Positions 6,500 through 12,681 of a stretch of 17,944 nt of DNA are shown here, piece by piece. The stretch comes from Bacteroidales bacterium. GTDB taxonomy: Bacteria; Bacteroidota; Bacteroidia; Bacteroidales; Bacteroidaceae. The notes beneath the pieces were generated by a model. That model saw only the letters and a program-made list of their open reading frames with translations. It was not told the DNA's origin and did no database searches. The first letter of the stretch is position 1. Every line of letters starts with the position of its first letter. A program made the translations under genes and the position numbers. The DNA lies in assembly GCA_004552155.1 (NCBI GenBank), contig SFPF01000076.1, positions 1 through 17,944 on the forward strand. Reading direction: 5' to 3'.

Positions 6500-6525
6500 C
6501 CTAAAATTTATGTTTTTCGAGAGAT

Positions 6526-6645
6526 AAGTAGGCAACCAGACGAGTGAGTGAGCAGATAAGTTGGACGAGGCAGATATATTTTGCTCCTATATTTTGTGAC
6601 GTCGATGCCCTCGTTGCATTTTGCCTCACTCAGATATGGCTACTT
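6526..6645. ncRNA. Possible structured RNA: three nested stems
   Basis: Three nested complementary pairs occur: AAGTAG (6526-6531) with CTACTT (6640-6645), TGAGTGAG (6545-6552) with CTCACTCA (6625-6632), and ACGAGGCA (6565-6572) with TGCCCTCGT (6606-6614, one bulged C). A further 7-bp hairpin, GCTGCGC with GCGCAGC, follows at 6686-6709. No promoter or terminator is recognised and the strand is undetermined, so an RNA gene is only a possibility. Confidence 0.22.
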
Positions 6646-6797
6646 CTAAGTTCTTACCTAGGCGTATGCTTCGCCTCTTCCCCACGCTGCGCACGTTAGC
6701 AAGCGCAGCATAGGGTTACAAGGAGGTCCGACTTGAAAGGGCTAATGAATAGCTGTAAATGCAAGAAGAGGAAATAATGGACTGCGGGCTAATTGCA

Positions 6798-6826
6798 GGG
6801 CGGACGTTTTGAAAAACGCTCCTACT
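6798..6826. repeat. GCGTTTTGC palindrome, degenerate copy 3
   Basis: GGGCGGACGTTTTGAAAAAC followed by GCTCCTACT is a diverged copy of the family at 3463-3493 and 4607-4631, ending in the same CCTACT. Confidence 0.6.
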
Positions 6827-6840
6827 CATGGCCTCCAAGG

Positions 6841-6888
6841 GATAATATTGATAATGAATATATGCAAATATGTAGTATCAATATTATC
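6841..6888. repeat. AT-rich 13-bp inverted repeat
   Basis: GATAATATTGATA (6841-6853) and TATCAATATTATC (6876-6888) are exact complements around a 22-base centre. It has no T-run and is far from a gene end, so it is not an obvious terminator. Confidence 0.7.
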
Positions 6889-6955
6889 TGTTGTATTTTA
6901 GAAATCTGTATGGAGGGTATTTGGAGCTGCCTCTGCTTCTGTGACAAATAAAGGC

Positions 6956-6989
6956 AAAAAAAATAGGGTGCGCTTGCTGCGCACCCTAT
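6956..6989 (-). terminator. Terminator of the OmpA-like gene
   Basis: ATAGGGTGCGC (6963-6973) pairs perfectly with GCGCACCCTAT (6979-6989) around TTGCT. An eight-base A-run at 6956-6963 gives the U-run on the minus strand. It starts 25 bases after the stop at 7014. Confidence 0.85.
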
Positions 6990-7013
6990 GGAGTTTTTTG
7001 TTTATGAGGCTGC

Positions 7014-7643
7014 TTATTTGCTCTGTGCGTTGGCAGCTTCAATCATTTCCTTACTGGGGAGAATGTAAACTTCTACGCGGCGGTTCTGTTCCTGGCCGGC
7101 TGCAGTTGCGTTGCTGGCAACGGGGTTGCTTTCGCCATAGCCCTTAACGTGAACGATGCGAGCGGAGGGATAACCGGCGGCAACGATTTGCGTCTGAACA
7201 GTCTGTGCGCGCTGCTCGGAAAGCGTGAGGTTCTTGGCTACGCTCTGCTCAGCCGTGGCACCTTTCCAGCCTTGGTTGTCCGTGAAACCGCAGATAGCGA
7301 TGTTGTAAGTCGTGTCTTCGGCTTTGAGGTTGCTGATGAAGTTGTTGATGTCTTGTGCTGCCGTCGGGCTAAGAACGTACTTTCCCGTCTGGAAAAGCAG
7401 ACCAGAGGAGAAGGTAGCCTTAACGTACTGCGTGCCCTGAGCGTCGGTGAGCACTTCTGCCTGAGCCTTGGCAGCTTCGGCAGCCTTCTTGGCCTTGTCC
7501 ATCTTGTTGCCGATGAGCACGCCAGCGCCACCGCCTACTACACCGCCTACGGCCGTGCCGATAGCAGCGCCTTTGCCGCCGCCGATGAGGCCGCCTACGA
7601 GTGCGCCGAGTGCGCCGCCGCCTGCACCTAATGTTGTTTGTTT
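7014..7643 (-). CDS. OmpA-family glycine-zipper protein lacking a start codon and signal peptide
   Basis: The frame from 7643 to the stop at 7014 encodes a glycine zipper (GAGGGALGALVGGLIGGG and on to GVLIGNKMDK), a short helical Ala/Lys spacer, and an OmpA-like peptidoglycan-binding domain (GFTDNQGW with Asp, then NLTLSEQRAQTV and NRRVEVYI, the usual diaminopimelate-binding Asp and Arg positions). Relatives are outer-membrane lipoproteins that tie the envelope to the cell wall. Here no ATG exists: the frame is closed by TAA at 7646-7644, the only in-frame alternative start is GTG at 7520, which cuts the zipper, and the promoter -7 box is only about 40 bases upstream. The leader AACAAACAACAT followed by TAGGTGC looks like a normal leader joined from inside its ATG to the zipper, so the signal peptide seems deleted. 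It may be inactive, or the assembly may be wrong. Confidence 0.8.
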   Translation of the reverse strand, partial: KQTTLGAGGGALGALVGGLIGGGKGAAIGTAVGGVVGGGAGVLIGNKMDKAKKAAEAAKAQAEVLTDAQGTQYVKATFSSGLLFQTGKYVLSPTAAQDINNFISNLKAEDTTYNIAICGFTDNQGWKGATAEQSVAKNLTLSEQRAQTVQTQIVAAGYPSARIVHVKGYGESNPVASNATAAGQEQNRRVEVYILPSKEMIEAANAQSK

Positions 7644-7682
7644 TTAGGTTGGTAATAAATGAATAAATGGTTTTTTGCGCGG

Positions 7683-7712
7683 CAAAGATACGAACGATTT
7701 CGTTAAGCCAAA
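7683..7712 (-). promoter_or_regulatory. Promoter of the OmpA-like gene
   Basis: On the minus strand TTTG (7712-7709), an 18-base spacer and TATCTTTG (7690-7683) fit the Bacteroidetes consensus with a slightly short spacer. It lies back to back with the proS promoter. Confidence 0.6.
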
Positions 7713-7774
7713 AGACCAAAGAGAATTTATTGGCTTTGGCTTGGCGAGAAATCGCACTTTTAAGAAGTTTTTCG

Positions 7775-7782
7775 TAATTTTG
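7775..7782 (+). promoter_or_regulatory. Candidate -7 box of proS
   Basis: TAATTTTG (7775-7782) fits TAnnTTTG and lies 33 bases before the proS ATG at 7816. No good -33 TTTG is seen at the expected distance, so confidence is moderate. Confidence 0.5.
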
Positions 7783-7815
7783 CAGGCAATATTTATATAT
7801 ACCTTATAAGAAAGT

Positions 7816-9300
7816 ATGGCAAAAGAACTTAAAAACCTGACAAAGCGCAGTGTTGATTATTCAAAATGGTATAACGAACTTGTTGTAAAAGCCGACCTTG
7901 CCGAGCAGGCAGACGTGCGCGGCTGCATGGTGATAAAACCTTACGGCTATGCCATTTGGGAAAAGATCCAGCAGGCGCTTGATGCGCGTTTCAAAGAGAC
8001 TGGCGTGCAGAACGTTTATTTTCCCTTGCTCATCCCTAAAAGTTTTCTCTCGAAAGAAGCCGAACACGTGGAAGGCTTTGCCAAGGAGTGCGCCGTGGTG
8101 ACGCACTATCGCCTCAAAGCTAACCCCGAGGGCGACGGCGTGGTGGTAGACCCCGCAGCAAAGCTCGAGGAAGAACTGATAATCCGCCCCACGAGCGAAA
8201 CGACGATTTGGAACACTTATCGCAAGTGGATACATTCATGGCGCGACCTTCCCGTGCTCTGCAACCAGTGGTGCAACGTGATGCGCTGGGAGATGCGCAC
8301 CCGCCTGTTCCTGCGTACCAGCGAGTTCCTTTGGCAAGAAGGCCATACCGCCCATGCCACGCGCGAGGAGGCAGAAGAGCGTGCCCGCCAGATGCTCGAC
8401 GTTTATGCCGACTTTGCACGCGATGTGCTCGCCATTCCCGTGGTGCGCGGCGTGAAGAGCGAAACCGAACGCTTTGCCGGTGCGCTCGACACCTATACTA
8501 TTGAAGCCATGATGCAGGACGGCAAGGCCTTGCAGAGCGGCACGAGCCACTTCCTCGGACAAAACTTCGGCCGCGCCTTCAACGTGCAGTTTGTCGATAA
8601 GAACAATCAGCCCGACTACGCTTGGGCCACGAGCTGGGGCGTGAGCACGCGCCTTATGGGTGCGCTCATCATGACCCACTCTGACGACAACGGCCTCGTG
8701 CTGCCGCCGCATCTCGCCCCCATCCAGGTTGTAATTGTTCCTATCTATAAAGGCGATGACGAACTTGCCGCTTTCGACGAAAAGCTCGGCGCACTGGCCG
8801 ACCGCCTGCGCAAGATGGGCATTCGCGTGAAGTACGACAACGCCGACAACAAGCGCCCCGGTTTCAAGTTTGCCGACTACGAGTTGAAAGGCGTGCCCGT
8901 GCGCCTCGTTATGGGCGGCCGCGACCTGAGCGAAGGCACCATCGAACTGATGCGCCGCGACACGCTCGAAAAGCAGACGTTGCCCTTCGACGGCATTGAG
9001 GAATACGTTGCCAATCTCTTGGAGGAAATCCAGCAGAACATCTACACTAAGGCCAAGAACTTCCTCGACGAGCACATCTACGAGTGCAACGACTACAACG
9101 AGTTTAAGGAGCGCGTCAAGGACGGCGGCTTCTTCCTCTGCCCGTGGGACGGCACTGCCGAGACCGAGGCGCAAATCAAGGCCGAGACGCAGGCCACTAT
9201 CCGCTGCGTGCCTTACGGCTACAGCCAGGAAAACCTCGGCAACGATATGGTGAGCGGCAAGCCCGCCAAGTATCGCGTCATCGTGGCAAGGAGCTACTAA
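7816..9300 (+). CDS. proS: Prolyl-tRNA synthetase, archaeal/eukaryal type
   Basis: This 494-residue class II aminoacyl-tRNA synthetase charges tRNA-Pro with proline in the cytoplasm. The start MAKELKNLTKRSVDYSKWYN matches Bacteroides ProRS proteins. The catalytic core carries motif 2 (RWEMRTRLFLRTSEFLWQEG, residues 157-176) and motif 3 around Arg279 (GVSTRLMGALIM). The anticodon-binding domain follows from about residue 305 (PIQVVIVPIYK). The C-terminal extension (ECNDYNEF, FFLCPWDGTAE, TIRCVPYG) ends in the characteristic C-terminal Tyr. Length and lack of an inserted editing domain between motifs 2 and 3 place it in the type 3 (ProRS without INS) group, which is usual for Bacteroidetes. It is a single gene, divergent from the OmpA-like gene, and ends at a shared bidirectional terminator. 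Confidence 0.97.
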   Translation: MAKELKNLTKRSVDYSKWYNELVVKADLAEQADVRGCMVIKPYGYAIWEKIQQALDARFKETGVQNVYFPLLIPKSFLSKEAEHVEGFAKECAVVTHYRLKANPEGDGVVVDPAAKLEEELIIRPTSETTIWNTYRKWIHSWRDLPVLCNQWCNVMRWEMRTRLFLRTSEFLWQEGHTAHATREEAEERARQMLDVYADFARDVLAIPVVRGVKSETERFAGALDTYTIEAMMQDGKALQSGTSHFLGQNFGRAFNVQFVDKNNQPDYAWATSWGVSTRLMGALIMTHSDDNGLVLPPHLAPIQVVIVPIYKGDDELAAFDEKLGALADRLRKMGIRVKYDNADNKRPGFKFADYELKGVPVRLVMGGRDLSEGTIELMRRDTLEKQTLPFDGIEEYVANLLEEIQQNIYTKAKNFLDEHIYECNDYNEFKERVKDGGFFLCPWDGTAETEAQIKAETQATIRCVPYGYSQENLGNDMVSGKPAKYRVIVARSY

Positions 9301-9328
9301 GCGACATACATATATATAATAATATAAA

Positions 9329-9356
9329 AAAGGTGCGCCAATTTTGGCGCACCTTT
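9329..9356. terminator. Bidirectional terminator between proS and the sialidase gene
   Basis: AAAGGTGCGCCAA (9329-9341) and TTGGCGCACCTTT (9344-9356) are exact complements. A-rich sequence precedes and T-rich sequence follows, so it can end both the rightward proS transcript and the leftward sialidase transcript, whose stop is at 9384. Confidence 0.85.
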
Positions 9357-9383
9357 CTTTGCATTATGCCGTCGGGCGGCTTT

Positions 9384-10358
9384 TTATCTTACCAAAACCT
9401 TCTTGCCGTTCTTGATATACACGCCGGGCACTGCGGTGTCGGAAACGCGGCGGCCGGAGAGGTCGTAGATGGCGTTGTCCTGGGGCAGGGTGGGGGCGGG
9501 GATAAAGTTGATGCCCGTCGGGGTGTATTCGCTGGGAATGGGGTGGAACGGCTGTTCTTCCGTAAACTTATAGCGGCCGTCGGAAGCCCAGTCGAGGCTC
9601 ATGCGCACGAAGCGGAGCACATAGTTGTGGGCGTTGTAGTAGCCGTCCTCCTCGTAGTACACGCCGAGCGTGCCGTCGGGCAGCACGACAGCGGTGCTAT
9701 AACCTGAGCCCCAGGGGCAAATGGTCTTGGGCGAGCCGAAGGTTTCGCCCTCGTCGGTGGACAGGCAGATGCTCACGTTGGTGCGTGCTGTCGAGCTGTT
9801 GGGCAGCGTTTCGAAGGCGATGTTCCAGGGGTTGCCGTCGAGCGTGGAGCACCACGTCATGTATTCGCCGTCGCAGGCCACGCCGCTGATGCCCGAGGTG
9901 AAGCGCGTTTGCGGCGCATAGTGCCAAGTCTGGCCGTTGTCGCTCGTCACGTTGTGGAAGTTGTAGCCCGTAGCGCGTACGAAGATAGAGAGGTCGCCGT
10001 TGTTGCGCTCCAGCGTCTTAGGCTCGTCGGCCGAGGTGGTGCCGCTCGTGCCCTGCACGCTCCACGTCTGCCCGTGGTCGAAGCTCATGAAGAAGAAGAA
10101 GTTTTGCGAATTGTCTGCCTGGCGGTTCACGAAGCTCGACACGAGCGTGCCGTCGCGCTTCTGGAGGGCTGCGCCCGAGCCGGAGAAGCCGCCCTTCCAC
10201 GTGGCGTTGGGGCTGCCCGTTCCGTAGAGGCTCTTAGTGTGGTCCACAGGCGTGCCCCACGTTTCGCCGCCGTCTTCGCTGATGATGGTCTTCCAGAGCA
10301 TCGGCTGCGCTGCGGTCGATGCCCAGAAGCCGTGGCCGTAAGTGCCTGCGGAAGTCAT
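9384..10358 (-). CDS. C-terminal part of the fusion: GH33 sialidase body and C-terminal tail
   Basis: The true homology begins slightly upstream of the ATG at 10358, with NSAALGIMTSAGTYGHGFWA in the same frame. Four further Asp boxes follow in order: SEDGGETW, SFDHGQTW, TSDNGQTW and STDEGETF. The strand GYSTAVVLPDGTLGVYYEED fits the region that carries the catalytic Tyr in GH33 enzymes. The RIP Arg lies in the previous frame, so this fragment alone cannot be active. It ends with a linker and the tail YDLSGRRV...GVYIKNGKKVLVR, which recurs at the end of the protein at 15612-17576. The tail resembles the last strand motif of Bacteroidetes type IX secretion C-terminal domains, but the fuller domain is not seen. 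Transcription ends at the hairpin 9329-9356. Confidence 0.8.
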   Translation of the reverse strand: MTSAGTYGHGFWASTAAQPMLWKTIISEDGGETWGTPVDHTKSLYGTGSPNATWKGGFSGSGAALQKRDGTLVSSFVNRQADNSQNFFFFMSFDHGQTWSVQGTSGTTSADEPKTLERNNGDLSIFVRATGYNFHNVTSDNGQTWHYAPQTRFTSGISGVACDGEYMTWCSTLDGNPWNIAFETLPNSSTARTNVSICLSTDEGETFGSPKTICPWGSGYSTAVVLPDGTLGVYYEEDGYYNAHNYVLRFVRMSLDWASDGRYKFTEEQPFHPIPSEYTPTGINFIPAPTLPQDNAIYDLSGRRVSDTAVPGVYIKNGKKVLVR

Positions 10359-12681
10359 GATGCCGAGCGCCGCCGAGTTCGGCTGTGCCTGCCACCCGCA
10401 CGGGCTGCGTCCAGCTCTTGCCGAGGTCGTCGCTGTATTGTGCCACCACGTATACCTGATTGGGCAGGTCGCCGTTGTGCTGCAAGCGGTCGTCGGTGAG
10501 CGTCACGAGGCGGTCCACGATGCGGCCGTCGGCCAGTTTCTTCTTCACCGTCGTGATGGCGGGAATGCGATAGTAGCGCGAGCCGCAGTCGTAAGGCATC
10601 AGCACGGCGCTTTCAGAGAGGAAGATGGTAACGGCGTGGTCGGGGTTGCCGTTGGTCTCGGCGCGGTCGGCACCGTCGATGGTATATGCCGTAATAGCAG
10701 CGTCCACGGTGTGGCCTTCTGCGGCGGTTTCAGCGATGTCGTAGGCAATCCACACGTAGTTTTCGCCTGGCGTGAGCGCGTGCGTGCCCGTCACGGTAAA
10801 CGTGCCGTCGGCGGCGATGTCGGTTGTCGAGCCGAAGAGCGTGCCGTTGCCCTCGCGCCATGCCATGAGGCCCTCTTCGTCGACGAAGAGCTCTCGGTCG
10901 TTGGAGGCGATATACACCTTCACGGCTGCTACGTCGGCCGGGTCGGTGGCGATGACGCGGCCTTTCACGGCTTGCAGCGCGTTAGAGCCTTCCACGCCGT
11001 TCACGCGGATAGCGGCGCGCACGATCGGCTGGTTCTTGTTGCCGATGCCCGTCGTCACCTTTCCCTGCTTCACGGTAGTCGAGGCAACGGTGGCTTCGGG
11101 GTGGCTCATGTCTACTTTCTCAAATTTCCAGAGCGAAGCCCCGTCGGCTGCAGCCGCCCAGCGCACGATGACCGCGCCGGCTTCCTGCGCATGGAGCTCC
11201 GTGGCCGTGTCTTTGATGATATAATAGTCGTAGGCTTCGGAGATAGTATATATATAATTGGGTGTGTCGCTCTTGCCGAACTGCGTGTTGGAGCCCGTGC
11301 CGCTGCCCGCCGTGCCTACATACACGCCGTCGTAGTTCTTGATGGCGAGTTTTCCGTCCTGCTGCCAGAAGCTCCACACGCGGTCGGACGAGAAAGCCTT
11401 CTCGCCGAAGCGCATGCGGTCGATGGCGCTGTCGTAGTACATCACCTTGCCCGTGCAATAAGCCTTGGTGGAAGCGTTGGTGATGTAATACCAATGCACG
11501 TCGCCCTCGGTGCTGATAGTCGGGAGCGAGAGGGGTTCGGTCGCCTTAATCTTTACCGTGAAGTCGGAAAGCACCACGCCCTGCAAGTTCGTTCCCGAAA
11601 GGGTGAACGTCACGCTCGATTCGGAAAGGCCTGTCTGGCTGTGCGTCTGTGCGGAGGTGGATGTGGTGTAGTTCGGGCCGCCGGCGAAGGCGAGCGTCAG
11701 GCCCGTGCTGTGTCCGTTGTTGGCAAAGGTGAAGCTGTAGCTGTCGATCACGTAGCCCGAGGGGGCGGTGAGCGTGTACGTGGCATTGGTCGAAGAGCCG
11801 GAGAAAAGCTGTACGTTGTTGTCCTTCCAGTTCATGTTGTTGGCATTCGCCGTGAAGGTGAGCTGCGGCGTGGCAGTGCTTTTCCAGACAGAGTTGTACG
11901 AGGCGTTTTCCGTAGTGCCGCTGTAGAGCGAACCGTTGAGCTTGTCAATGGTATAGGTCAGCACGCCGGCAGGTTCTTCCGGCTCCGGGGCGTCTTCGAT
12001 GAGGAATTGGCAGCCCGTGTCGCTGCGGTCGCTACCGAGGTTGCTCTCCGAACTCCAGTTGTATATTTTATAGCTGAGGCCGGCCTGCGTCTGATTGAGC
12101 TGCACCGTGCCGCTGCTGATGATGTAGTAGCCCTGCGTGTTGGCATAGCTCAGCGTCCAGCCTGCCGCGGGCTGCGCCGTGGCGGTTTGGATTTGGGAGT
12201 CGTAGGCTGCGGCGGGGCTGAGATACGTGCCGTGCTGGCGGTTGATGATGTCGAATGTGCCGTCCGTGCGCTTCACGAACTTCCACATCGAAGCGGCAGA
12301 GGCGACCGTGCTGTTGGAGCCCACGACGCCCGCTGCGCCGGCAGCCGTGGCGGAAACGTAATAGTCGGGCAAGCGCAGCGAGCGCATCTGATACCAGTGC
12401 TCCTCGCTCTCTGTGCTTTCGGCGGGCAGGTTCAAAGCCTCTGCAAGTGCGGTGTTCAGGGCGTTTGCCATGTTGGTGGCTTCCGTTTCAGAGATAGAGG
12501 CATGAGTGAGCAGTTCGTAGGCCTCCTCTGCTTTGGCATTGAATGCAGCCATACCGGCTTCGCCATATTGTCCCATGCCTTCGCCCAGCGGGACAATATC
12601 CCCGGCAGTCAGTGCCTGGCCGATGGCGTTGCGGCGCTCTGCCTGTATGATGTTTTCGGCGGCGGCCTCTTCGGTCAGCAC
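10234..12681 (-). CDS. Middle part of the fusion: linker, lectin-like modules, sialidase N-terminal region
   Basis: This frame has no proper start of its own (GTG at 12681 inside continuing coding sequence) and no signal peptide, so it is the continuation of the esterase frame. It opens with ALITYFPDETFNVLTEEAAA and a helical segment (about 12700-12420). A first lectin-like module follows (HWYQMRSLRLPDYYVSATAA, then ASMWKFVKR; about 12400-12000), then a beta-sandwich (LTYTIDKLNGSLYSG to VVLSDFTVKIKA; about 11960-11530), a second lectin-like module (HWYYITNASTKAYC, ASLWKFEKVD; about 11500-11110) and a domain resembling the N-terminal domain of BNR neuraminidases (about 11080-10600). The sialidase then begins with YYRIPAITT (RIP motif Arg near residue 1132 of the fusion) and a first Asp box, SDDLGKSW. 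Homology ends near WTQPVRVAG (about 10390). Confidence 0.75.
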   Translation of the reverse strand: MLTEEAAAENIIQAERRNAIGQALTAGDIVPLGEGMGQYGEAGMAAFNAKAEEAYELLTHASISETEATNMANALNTALAEALNLPAESTESEEHWYQMRSLRLPDYYVSATAAGAAGVVGSNSTVASAASMWKFVKRTDGTFDIINRQHGTYLSPAAAYDSQIQTATAQPAAGWTLSYANTQGYYIISSGTVQLNQTQAGLSYKIYNWSSESNLGSDRSDTGCQFLIEDAPEPEEPAGVLTYTIDKLNGSLYSGTTENASYNSVWKSTATPQLTFTANANNMNWKDNNVQLFSGSSTNATYTLTAPSGYVIDSYSFTFANNGHSTGLTLAFAGGPNYTTSTSAQTHSQTGLSESSVTFTLSGTNLQGVVLSDFTVKIKATEPLSLPTISTEGDVHWYYITNASTKAYCTGKVMYYDSAIDRMRFGEKAFSSDRVWSFWQQDGKLAIKNYDGVYVGTAGSGTGSNTQFGKSDTPNYIYTISEAYDYYIIKDTATELHAQEAGAVIVRWAAAADGASLWKFEKVDMSHPEATVASTTVKQGKVTTGIGNKNQPIVRAAIRVNGVEGSNALQAVKGRVIATDPADVAAVKVYIASNDRELFVDEEGLMAWREGNGTLFGSTTDIAADGTFTVTGTHALTPGENYVWIAYDIAETAAEGHTVDAAITAYTIDGADRAETNGNPDHAVTIFLSESAVLMPYDCGSRYYRIPAITTVKKKLADGRIVDRLVTLTDDRLQHNGDLPNQVYVVAQYSDDLGKSWTQPVRVAGTAELGGARHHDFRRHLRPRLLGIDRSAADALEDHHQRRRRRNVGHACGPH

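Larger units (their letters stand above)
5285..6955. other. Gene desert of about 1.7 kb
   Basis: No frame here has protein features that I can support. From about 5700 to 6510 the DNA is AT-rich and enriched in GTAAAT/ATTTAC. From 6526 to 6710 it contains nested complementary segments. A degenerate GCGTTTTGC palindrome lies at 6798-6826 and a 13-bp inverted repeat at 6841-6888. Between 5770 and 6940 I find no TAnnTTTG box on either strand, so there is no sign of an ordinary transcription unit. Confidence 0.6.

Noticed and set aside
5285..7013. tRNA or rRNA genes in the gene desert
   Set aside because: I looked for the T-arm GTTCRA pattern with flanking stems and for rRNA-like conserved segments and saw none.
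7149..7631. A 160-codon plus-strand frame opposite the OmpA-like gene
   Set aside because: Shadow; the minus frame has a glycine zipper and an OmpA domain with peptidoglycan-binding residues.
8236..9174. A 312-codon minus-strand frame opposite proS
   Set aside because: Shadow of a well-recognised ProRS; no independent protein features.
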